A stretch of 46,698 nucleotides of DNA, from NCBI GenBank assembly GCA_944325155.1, contig CALUYY010000012.1, positions 1 to 46,698 of the forward strand, written 5' to 3'. The DNA comes from Candidatus Gastranaerophilales bacterium. GTDB taxonomy: Bacteria > Cyanobacteriota > Vampirovibrionia > Gastranaerophilales > Gastranaerophilaceae. Position numbers and translations under genes: made by a program. Under the pieces are notes generated by a model. The model saw only the letters and a program-made list of their open reading frames with translations. It was not told the origin of the DNA and ran no database searches. Position 1 is the stretch's first letter, and each line of letters begins with the position of its first letter. Positions 40,721-46,698 of this stretch are shown here, piece by piece.

Positions 40721-41755
40721 TTAAAACTGGTTTAAAAACCTGATGTCATCATTAAAGAAAAGTCTTATATCATCAATCGCATATTTAAGCATTGTAAGTC
40801 TTTCAACACCCATACCGAATGCAAAGCCCGAGTATACTTCAGGGTCAATATCAACCGCCTTTAATACGTTGGGATCAACCATGCCTGCCCCCAAAATTTC
40901 AAGCCAACCCGTGCCAGAGCATGTGGGGCAGCCTTTGCCTTCACACATAATGCATTGAACATCGATTTCGGCAGAAGGCTCCGTAAACGGGAAAAAGCTG
41001 TTTCTGAACCTTGTCGGACGGTAAGAGCCGAAATAAAGTCTTATAAATTCGTTTAAAACACCTTTAAGGTCAGAGAACGTAACGTTTTTATCAACATATA
41101 AACCTTCAATTTGGTGAAAAAGGTTATTTTTTCTTGCACTGACCGATTCGCTTCTGTATACTCTTCCAGGAGATACAATTTTAATCGGAGGTCTTGAATT
41201 TTGCATTTGTCTGACCTGTGCATTTGATGTTTGGCTTCTTAAAACAACATTTTCGCCGAGTTTTGAATAGAAAGTATCTTGAACATCTCTTGCGGGGTGT
41301 TCTTTGGGAGTGTTTAACAAATCAAAGTTATATTTAACCGTTTCAACCTCGGGTGAATATTGGTTTTCGATTAATGAAAATCCCAGAAGCTCAAAAATCT
41401 CAACAATTTCATTAATTGTTTTTGTTAAAGGATGAACATGCCCCACAGGCTCAAACGTTGAAGGCAGCGTTATATCAATTTTTTCGCTTTCAAGTTTTTT
41501 ATTTAATTCCGCCGTATAGAATTCTTCCTGTTTTTGGTTGGTCAGAGTTTCGATTTCTTTTGACACCTGATTTACAAGGGCGCCGATTTTGGGTCTTTGT
41601 TCTGGAGGAACATCTTTAAGACCTTTTTTTAAATTATTTAATTCCGATGCTCTTGATAAATATTTATTTTTTACTTCTTCAAGAGATTTAAGGTCATATG
41701 TTTTTTCAATTTCTTTAAGCGCCGTTTCTTTTATTTCAAGTATCTTTTGTTCCAT
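40721..41755 (-). CDS. pheS: Phenylalanyl-tRNA synthetase alpha subunit
   Basis: This 344-residue protein from ATG 41755 (AAAGGAA upstream; the 18-codon extension lacks support) has an N-terminal coiled coil. Motif 2 follows as RVYRSESVSARKNNLFHQIE. A zinc-ribbon-like insertion (CIMCEGKGCPTCSGTGWLEI) is common in bacterial PheS, and motif 3 is GFAFGMGVERLTML. It forms the heterotetramer with PheT, whose gene is not adjacent: a terminator closes the transcript after pheS. Separate pheS and pheT is the rule in Cyanobacteria, in keeping with the suggested lineage. Confidence 0.97.
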   Translation of the reverse strand: MEQKILEIKETALKEIEKTYDLKSLEEVKNKYLSRASELNNLKKGLKDVPPEQRPKIGALVNQVSKEIETLTNQKQEEFYTAELNKKLESEKIDITLPSTFEPVGHVHPLTKTINEIVEIFELLGFSLIENQYSPEVETVKYNFDLLNTPKEHPARDVQDTFYSKLGENVVLRSQTSNAQVRQMQNSRPPIKIVSPGRVYRSESVSARKNNLFHQIEGLYVDKNVTFSDLKGVLNEFIRLYFGSYRPTRFRNSFFPFTEPSAEIDVQCIMCEGKGCPTCSGTGWLEILGAGMVDPNVLKAVDIDPEVYSGFAFGMGVERLTMLKYAIDDIRLFFNDDIRFLNQF

Positions 41756-41833
41756 TATTATAATTCCTTTTTCACACACCAATAATAACAAAAAAAGTAC
41801 ATATATCAATATTTTTGTTATAATATGCGTATT

Positions 41834-43423
41834 ATGGAGATTTTATTTTATCTGGGGTTATTTTTATACCTTTTTGTTGTAGGTTCTTTAACGGGCCATG
41901 TTGATTATGATTTTTTTGCAAGACTGATTGTCGGAAAAACATATTTTCAGACGGGCGAAATTTTAAAGTATGATTTTTTATCATACACCCCGACTCATCC
42001 TTGGTATGACCATGAGTGGGGTGCAAGCGTTCTTTTTTATTTTATACATAATAATTTCGGCGATATCGGGCTTTTTATATTTAAAGCAATAAGCCTTTTT
42101 ATAACATTTTTTATTCTTATTCAAATTATAAAATTAAGAAGAAAAGCGCTTGAACCGGATAAAAAATTCCCTATTTTTAACTTTTTATTTTTCTTTGTAA
42201 TGCTTCAGCCCGTTTTTAATCTTATATTTTCTCTAAGGTGCCATCATTTTACGTTTATGTTTTTTGCACTCTGGCTTTATTGTTTAGAGAAAGCAAGGTT
42301 AGAGAAAAATTACGGAATTTTATGGGTTTTGCCTTTGCTTATGATTGTTTGGTCCAATATCCACGGCGGATGTTTTATGGCATTCGGGATAACGGGGCTT
42401 TATATTATCGGCGAGTTTTTAAGAAAAAAACCAGTTTTACCTTATATTTATACATTTATCGCTTCGTTTTTATTGATGTTTATAAACCCCTACGGCGTTG
42501 ATTATGTAACGTTTTTAATCAAAGCAACAACAATGCATAGAACTTCTATTGTCGAGTGGCAGCCGCTTTTCGGGCAATATTATCTTTTTAAATTTATAAA
42601 ATTTAAATTAATTTTAATCTGCATTATTGCACTTTCTTTGTATAAATTTATAAAAGCATACACCAAAACAACGGGTGAAAATTTTGTAAAAAGAACTTTT
42701 GAAGTCTGGAATAATATTGATAAAACAAAATTTCTGCTTGTTTTGGTTATGTTTGTTTTATGTTTTAAATCGGTCAGATTTATTACGTATTTTATATTTG
42801 TTTTAATTCCTTTTTGTTATGACGATTTTTATTCAACGTTTGAAAAATTCAGGCTGAAAGATTCTTATAACAGAATAAAAGAACTTATTATATATGCAAT
42901 TATTTTTGTAACGTTTGTTTTAAATATAAGCGTGAGAAAAATAAATTATTCAAATTTTCATAACATTTTCCCGTTGACGGAAATTGAATTTTTAATTGAA
43001 AATAAAGTTAAAGGAAATCTTTTGGTTCCTTTTGAGTGCGGAAGCTATGCCGCATATAAATTGTTTCCCGATAATTATATTTATATAGACGGAAGGTATG
43101 AAGAAGTTTATAATCCCGATTTAAACGATGTTCATTTGAAAAAAATTCTTTTGTGCGAGGAAGGGTGGAAAAAAGAATTAAACAAATATCATAATGATAT
43201 TATGATAATTTATAAAGAATATCCGATATATGACGCCTTAAAAATCAATCAGGAAAGAGGGGCTTCCGATTATTATCTTTTAATGGAATCAAGAAAATTT
43301 GCGCTTTTTATGAAAAAAGATGTCTATGAAAAAATCAAAAAACCCGTTATTATTCCGACGGATGAGCGCAATTTTTACGACAAAACCATTTGGAATACCA
43401 ATATTAATTGGATGAAAAAATGA
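41834..43423 (+). CDS. Polytopic membrane protein, GT-C glycosyltransferase-like
   Basis: This 529-residue protein (from ATG 41834) has about ten membrane helices and a soluble C-terminal part. The first periplasmic loop holds VDYDFFARLIVGKTYFQTGE and YDHEWGASVLFYFI, the layout of lipid-sugar-dependent GT-C enzymes, in which an acidic residue near helix 1 is catalytic. The acceptor is unknown. A TATAAT hexamer lies at 41819-41824, next to a first ATG at 41825. Transcription should begin near 41831, so the ATG at 41834 is preferred and the mRNA is nearly leaderless. It is followed by a secreted CpxP-like gene with ATGA overlap. Confidence 0.8.
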   Translation: MEILFYLGLFLYLFVVGSLTGHVDYDFFARLIVGKTYFQTGEILKYDFLSYTPTHPWYDHEWGASVLFYFIHNNFGDIGLFIFKAISLFITFFILIQIIKLRRKALEPDKKFPIFNFLFFFVMLQPVFNLIFSLRCHHFTFMFFALWLYCLEKARLEKNYGILWVLPLLMIVWSNIHGGCFMAFGITGLYIIGEFLRKKPVLPYIYTFIASFLLMFINPYGVDYVTFLIKATTMHRTSIVEWQPLFGQYYLFKFIKFKLILICIIALSLYKFIKAYTKTTGENFVKRTFEVWNNIDKTKFLLVLVMFVLCFKSVRFITYFIFVLIPFCYDDFYSTFEKFRLKDSYNRIKELIIYAIIFVTFVLNISVRKINYSNFHNIFPLTEIEFLIENKVKGNLLVPFECGSYAAYKLFPDNYIYIDGRYEEVYNPDLNDVHLKKILLCEEGWKKELNKYHNDIMIIYKEYPIYDALKINQERGASDYYLLMESRKFALFMKKDVYEKIKKPVIIPTDERNFYDKTIWNTNINWMKK

Positions 43424-43938
43424 AAAGGGCTTTAGTTGTATTGTTTATTTTTATTTTTCCGTTTTCGGTATTTGCCGAAAATGTCAGCTTGAAAGCGGGA
43501 ATTGAGAGCAATGATTATTCCGATTATCTTGAAATGGTTGATTTAACGCCAAAACAAAGAAAACAGATTTTAAGAATAAGAAATGAAGAAAATTATGTAT
43601 TAAGGCCTTTAACGCTTGATATGGAAGCAAAAGAAGAAGGAAGCACTCTTATAGACAGATTTGTATGTGATTTTTTTGATTTTGAATGCAAGGCAAAATT
43701 AAGAGACAGTTTGGAAGCAAGAGAAAACGAACAAAACGAAGCTTTAAGAAAAATTTATCAAAAAAAACAATATTATAAATTAAGATACAGAAACGTTTTA
43801 ACAAGAGAACAGGATATAAAAATCCAACAAATGATAAAAGAAGACGAACATAAAGAAAAAGTCCTTATGGAGCGGTTAGAAAAACAAAAAAGACAAGAGC
43901 GCATCGATAAATTCAAATTCTGGAAGAAAAAAGCGTAA
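43420..43938 (+). CDS. Periplasmic LTXXQ (CpxP/Spy-like) protein
   Basis: This protein of 172 residues from ATG 43420, overlapping the preceding stop (ATGA), has a signal peptide MKRALVVLFIFIFPFSVFA. The mature helical protein shows two LTxxQ-type motifs, DLTPKQRKQILRI and VLTREQDIKIQQM, separated by about 90 residues. It has a long charged helix at the end (KVLMERLEKQKRQERIDKFK). CpxP and Spy use this fold as periplasmic chaperones or stress sensors. Its last codon and stop lie at the left edge of the 71-base GC-rich repeat, so the natural end may have been altered by that repeat. Confidence 0.8.
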   Translation: MKRALVVLFIFIFPFSVFAENVSLKAGIESNDYSDYLEMVDLTPKQRKQILRIRNEENYVLRPLTLDMEAKEEGSTLIDRFVCDFFDFECKAKLRDSLEARENEQNEALRKIYQKKQYYKLRYRNVLTREQDIKIQQMIKEDEHKEKVLMERLEKQKRQERIDKFKFWKKKA

Positions 43939-43997
43939 GCCGGAGTGAAGGCGGAAGCGTTGAGCTTTCGCCGAAACTGTCGATAGCCGCCGTTGTG
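43927..43997 (+). repeat. 71-bp GC-rich direct repeat, copy 1
   Basis: It is identical over 71 bases to 44111-44181 (offset 184). It starts AAAAAAGCGTAAGCCGGAG and ends CCGCCGTTGTG. Inside, GGCGGAAGC and GCTTTCGCC form a hairpin around GTTGA. It covers the end of the CpxP-like gene. Confidence 0.9.
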
Positions 43998-44110
43998 GAG
44001 CGGTAAGCGACCCTGAATGGGGAGCGAGAGCGGAGCGGAGCAATCTTAGTGATGATATTGCCGTTTAAACCGTGTTTAAAAAGGCAAATCAGCACTGATT
44101 GCACAGGCGG
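43998..44110. other. Spacer between the two GC-rich repeats
   Basis: The 113 bases begin with a purine-rich GGAGCGAGAGCGGAGCGGAG tract (44019-44044 region) and end with AT-rich DNA containing GCCGTTTAAAC. No gene is seen. Confidence 0.5.
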
Positions 44111-44181
44111 AAAAAAGCGTAAGCCGGAGTGAAGGCGGAAGCGTTGAGCTTTCGCCGAAACTGTCGATAGCCGCCGTTGTG
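44111..44181 (+). repeat. 71-bp GC-rich direct repeat, copy 2
   Basis: It is identical to 43927-43997. Here ACTGTCG and a following CGACAGT (to about 44191) can form a further stem that copy 1 lacks. It lies in the intergenic space between the CpxP-like gene and the rplT terminator. Confidence 0.9.
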
Positions 44182-44241
44182 AGCGACAGTAAACGGACAA
44201 ATCTTTGATTTTGTTTACCAATCCCTTACAAAAAACCGCAT

Positions 44242-44284
44242 AAAAAAAGCTCTTTTTACTTTCCCCGCAAAAAGAGCTTTTTTT
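44242..44284 (-). terminator. Intrinsic terminator of rpmI-rplT
   Basis: AAAAAAAGCTCTTTTT and AAAAAGAGCTTTTTTT form a long stem with a GC-containing loop, 20 bases past the rplT stop. On the minus strand it ends in a T run. Confidence 0.88.
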
Positions 44285-44303
44285 AAAACTTTGTATAAAT
44301 TAA

Positions 44304-44645
44304 CTACATAACTTTATCAACAATAACTTTAAATGCTTCAGCGTCATTTGCCGCCAATTCCGCAAGCATTTTTCTGTTGATTTGAATATCGGCTTTTTTC
44401 AACAAATTCATAAATTTGGAATAAGTTAAGCCGTATTCTCTTACAGCTGCATTAATTCTTACAATCCAGAGGCTTCTCATTTGTCTTTTAACTACGCGTC
44501 TGTCTCTGTATGCATATTTAAGAGCTTTCATAACCGCCTGGTTAGCTACTTTAAATATTCTTGAACGAGCACCGATAAAGCCTTTGGCTAATTTTAATAT
44601 TTTTTTATGTCTTTTTCTTGATACGTTTCCGCGTTTAACTCTCAT
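44304..44645 (-). CDS. rplT: Ribosomal protein L20
   Basis: This 113-residue basic protein of the 50S subunit is needed for early assembly. The family pattern is complete: [20 protein letters not shown], the [20 protein letters not shown] helix, [20 protein letters not shown] and [11 protein letters not shown] near the end. It is cotranscribed with rpmI 12 bases upstream. infC, which often precedes these genes, is not present. Confidence 0.98.
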   Translation of the reverse strand: MRVKRGNVSRKRHKKILKLAKGFIGARSRIFKVANQAVMKALKYAYRDRRVVKRQMRSLWIVRINAAVREYGLTYSKFMNLLKKADIQINRKMLAELAANDAEAFKVIVDKVM

Positions 44646-44657
44646 GGTTCACCTTCC

Positions 44658-44867
44658 TTATCTTGAATACTTCATATAGGGTAATTCTTTTGTAATTAAG
44701 TCTAAGTTTCTGTCTGAAACTTCAACCATCCCCGTTATTCTGTTTTTTCTTGCAGGGGATTTATGCGCAAGAAGGTGTCCTTTTCCTGCCTGGCGTCTTT
44801 GAATTTTGCCTGTGGCAGTAACTTTGTAGCGTTTTGCCGCTGAACGGTGTGTTTTCATTTTAGGCAT
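44658..44867 (-). CDS. rpmI: Ribosomal protein L35
   Basis: This 69-residue protein from ATG 44867, preceded by AAGGAG at a spacing of 8 (an in-frame GTG two codons earlier is not preferred), shows the L35 pattern MPKMKTHRSAAKRYKVTATG and HLLAHKSPARKNR. It is first in the operon with rplT. A sigma70-type promoter lies about 75 bases upstream. Confidence 0.97.
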   Translation of the reverse strand: MPKMKTHRSAAKRYKVTATGKIQRRQAGKGHLLAHKSPARKNRITGMVEVSDRNLDLITKELPYMKYSR

Positions 44868-44939
44868 TTTCACTTCTCCTTATTCTTTGCTTTTGCGGCA
44901 TACCCAAAAGCCGCTTCAAGCATGGTAATTGCATGGTAT

Positions 44940-44967
44940 ATTGTATCAAAACAATGTTTGGTGTCAA
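44940..44967 (-). promoter_or_regulatory. Promoter of rpmI-rplT
   Basis: On the minus strand TTGACA (44967-44962), 16 bases, then TACAAT (44945-44940). The leader to rpmI is about 65 bases and could hold an L20 autoregulatory site, though no structure is obvious. Confidence 0.75.
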
Positions 44968-45029
44968 ATAAGAATGCAAACTTTTTTATTCAGAAGCATT
45001 AAATAGTTAACGATAAGGAGAAAGAATTA

Positions 45030-45458
45030 ATGAGAATTTCACCGATAAGCGCATACAATTATAACATTGCATTTGCAAAAAAAGGCAAAAAAGATAAAGC
45101 GGAAAAAGAAGACCGTTCATACCCGGGCGGCATGACGGAAAAACAATTCAAAAAATTCCAGCTGGCAAAAGGAGCAACCGAACAACTGGTTTCATTATTC
45201 AGAGACCCTGAATTTGAAGCAAGATATCAAGACCTGCCCGAAGGAGACGCCGTTTTTTATGATGCGCATTACGTTTCAAGCGGTCCTGACGGAAAAGTAA
45301 AAATACTCGGACCCGCCGTTCATTATTGCCACGGATACAAACTTAAAGACAGAGCCTCCGTTCCCAAATCGGACACGCTTGAAATTAACCCCGAAAAAGG
45401 AATTAAAAAAGAAGAATTGATAAATTGGCTTGACAGCGTTTCAACAAAAGAAAACTAA
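45030..45458 (+). CDS. Lineage-specific hypothetical protein with NIAFAKK N-terminus
   Basis: This 142-residue protein begins MRISPISAYNYNIAFAKKGK, a form of N-terminus I associate with many Gastranaerophilales proteins. A lysine-rich linker follows (about 17-32), then a small soluble domain (FKKFQLAKGATEQLVSLF, AVFYDAHYVSSGPDGKVKIL). The function is unknown. A strong AAGGAG ribosome site precedes the ATG. Its stop overlaps the stop of the SDR gene on the other strand by 4 bases, with no room for separate terminators. Confidence 0.8.
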   Translation: MRISPISAYNYNIAFAKKGKKDKAEKEDRSYPGGMTEKQFKKFQLAKGATEQLVSLFRDPEFEARYQDLPEGDAVFYDAHYVSSGPDGKVKILGPAVHYCHGYKLKDRASVPKSDTLEINPEKGIKKEELINWLDSVSTKEN

Positions 45459-46165
45459 CATCCGCATGATAATCCCGCACAAAGGTTAATATTTTGACCC
45501 GTGAGTCCTTTTGCTTCATTTGATACAAGATATTTAACAAGATTTGCAATTTCTATGGGCTCAACAAATCTTTTTTGCGGGATTATATCAAGAGTTTCTT
45601 TTTTTTCGTTTTCATCAAGAGCATTATCTGTTAAATCCGTTTCAACCCATCCCGGGGAAATTGAATTAATCGTTATATTATATGCGGCAAGCTCAAGCGC
45701 AAGAGATTTTTCAAAACCGAAAAATGCAGACTTGCTTGCCGCATAAAGACTTGCATTTGCTTCGCCCACAACGGCCGATATTGATGAAATATTTACTATT
45801 CTTCCGAATCTGTTTTTTTTCATATCCGGAACAATAAGAGAAGTTAAATAATAATGGGACAAAAAATTCAGATTAAATAATTTTTCAATATTATTAATGT
45901 CCGTATTTTCAATCGAAGAATACAGATATTGCCCCGCATTATTTATAAGTATGTCAATTTCGCCAAAGTTTTCTTTGACGTAATTATAAAGTTTCTTTAC
46001 ATTATCAAGAGAAGTTAAATCTGCGGGGAAATAATTTTTTTCGTTTAATTCTCTTGTGCCTGTTTTAAATACCTGATACCCGAAGCAGGAAAGCGCCTTT
46101 GCGGCGGCTTTTCCGATACCGTTTGATGAACCTGTGATTAAAACCCTTTTTGTTTCAGTTGTCAT
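45455..46165 (-). CDS. Short-chain dehydrogenase/reductase (SDR)
   Basis: This 236-residue classical SDR has the cofactor motif TGSSNGIG (11-18), NNAG (around 78-81) and the catalytic S and YxxxK in NISSISAVVGEANASLYAAS followed by KSAFFG. It resembles FabG-type 3-oxoacyl-ACP reductases, but no fatty acid genes are adjacent. A terminal CAGLSCGC with three cysteines is unusual for the family. The start overlaps the upstream 116-residue gene by 11 bases, so they are coupled. The substrate is unknown. Confidence 0.92.
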   Translation of the reverse strand: MTTETKRVLITGSSNGIGKAAAKALSCFGYQVFKTGTRELNEKNYFPADLTSLDNVKKLYNYVKENFGEIDILINNAGQYLYSSIENTDINNIEKLFNLNFLSHYYLTSLIVPDMKKNRFGRIVNISSISAVVGEANASLYAASKSAFFGFEKSLALELAAYNITINSISPGWVETDLTDNALDENEKKETLDIIPQKRFVEPIEIANLVKYLVSNEAKGLTGQNINLCAGLSCGC

Positions 46166-46505
46166 TTTTCTTAATTGTTAAATCGTTTAAATTGAGTTCG
46201 CCATGGAAATGCAAGATGTCTGAAATAGTTACATAAAGGGCTTCTCTGTCATCATTGGAAAGCTGTCTGATTGCTTCAACAACCGAATGAATATGGGGGT
46301 TTTTGTCATACCAGCGGTTAAATTTTCTGGGGTCGTTTTTTTCAACCAGTTCCATAAAAACGGCACAATCCTGATTGATGATTTTCGGAATACTGTCCAA
46401 AATATCAATAGCCACTTGGGATTGAACCTCATCCGGCAGCGTTTCCAACAGTGTCATAAATGCGCTTAAGTATCTGTCTTTGTCGTACCACCTAAGATTT
46501 GCCAT
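46155..46505 (-). CDS. Hypothetical all-helical protein with internal duplication
   Basis: This 116-residue helical protein has two related halves: LRWYDKDRYLSAFMTLLETL near residue 4 and NRWYDKNPHIHSVVEAIRQL near residue 63. Each has RWYDK followed by a helix and then a DE-rich second helix. Such duplication suggests a two-repeat helical bundle. I do not know the family. It is first in an operon with the SDR gene (11-base overlap). The intergenic space to the HU gene holds divergent promoters. Confidence 0.78.
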   Translation of the reverse strand: MANLRWYDKDRYLSAFMTLLETLPDEVQSQVAIDILDSIPKIINQDCAVFMELVEKNDPRKFNRWYDKNPHIHSVVEAIRQLSNDDREALYVTISDILHFHGELNLNDLTIKKNDN

Positions 46506-46568
46506 ACATTAATTATAACAAGTTTTTAACAAAAATAGTATAATTTTTGTATTTTTTAGATAAAAAAC

Positions 46569-46597
46569 TTGCCAAATGCCGTAAAATTCAATATAAT
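46569..46597 (+). promoter_or_regulatory. Promoter of the HU gene
   Basis: -35 TTGCCA (46569-46574), 17-base spacer, -10 TATAAT (46592-46597). Transcription would start near 46604, giving a leader of about 20 bases with the AAAGGGG ribosome site. Confidence 0.75.
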
Positions 46598-46624
46598 CAA
46601 TCGCATATAGAAAGGGGTTCCACA

Positions 46625-46698
46625 ATGAACAAAGAAGAATTAGTACAAGAAGTTGCTAAAAAAGCAAAAGTTACACAAAAAGAAGCAGTTGAAGTTTT
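46625..46698 (+). CDS. HU family DNA-binding protein, 5' part (cut by window end)
   Basis: The visible 24 residues (MNKEELVQEVAKKAKVTQKE, then AVEV) are the first helices of a bacterial HU/IHF-type nucleoid protein ('MNKAELVEAIAKKTGLTKKDA'). A strong AAAGGGG ribosome site and a near-consensus promoter point to high expression. The rest of the gene lies beyond the window. Confidence 0.88.
   Translation, partial: MNKEELVQEVAKKAKVTQKEAVEV

Noticed and set aside
43927-44181. CRISPR array
   Set aside because: Only two copies, 71 bases long, with a 113-base spacer and no cas genes.

Overview
The window looks like a chromosomal stretch from an AT-rich, non-photosynthetic relative of Cyanobacteria, most likely Candidatus Gastranaerophilales (Vampirovibrionia/Melainabacteria). 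This placement is an inference from recognition. It rests on the low GC content, the short N-terminal motif of the type 'NIxF[GA]' in two lineage-style small proteins, a pheS gene without an adjacent pheT (as in Cyanobacteria), and several uncharacterised small families I associate with this group. UGA is used as an ordinary stop codon in many genes here.

Layout. (1) 1-5819: one end of a Mu-type transposable element. Transcribed leftwards are a DDE transposase (MuA-like, broken by a single in-frame UGA), a MuB-like ATPase and a third winged-helix accessory gene. Transcribed rightwards are a Mor-like regulator and a DUF262/HNH (GmrSD-type) putative defence gene. A 16-bp GTTCCG motif occurs both at the divergent control region and at the likely right terminus (about 5746-5819). 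(2) 5820-10461: tRNA-His, a secreted protein, thioredoxin reductase, a zinc alcohol dehydrogenase, an HD-GYP response regulator and a ribosome hibernation factor. (3) 10574-17521: a secreted family-10-like glycoside hydrolase, two small proteins and a 1387-residue acidic coiled-coil protein ending in a J-domain-like HPD motif. (4) 17550-22120: an envelope cluster (two YbjQ proteins, M48 protease, DUF3137 protein), an acyltransferase and a cupin. (5) 22205-26066: a TetR regulator with a strong operator controlling an operon of two aldo/keto reductases and an iron alcohol dehydrogenase. (6) 26212-29449: a glycine-zipper envelope protein, tRNA-Ser(CGA) and several lineage-specific small genes. 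(7) 29505-46698: housekeeping genes. These are cytidine deaminase, MBL hydrolase, SIMPL protein, leuDB, a small winged-helix protein, lysS, a TPR-glycosyltransferase, thiS and mnmA, DUF475, a sugar porter, pheS, a GT-C-like membrane protein, rpmI-rplT, an SDR and the start of an HU gene.

Most notable points. MnmA (37200-38261) lacks the second catalytic cysteine and lies 4 bp downstream of a ThiS-type sulfur carrier, suggesting an altered sulfur route for tRNA 2-thiolation. The giant coiled-coil protein with a C-terminal HPD motif and an Ala/Gly hydrophobic module is of an architecture I do not recognise. The Mu-type element shares one sequence motif between its operator and its end. A 71-bp GC-rich direct repeat sits between the CpxP-like gene and rplT. 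Six CATG sites spaced on average 10.4 bp apart lie in the longest otherwise empty gap.
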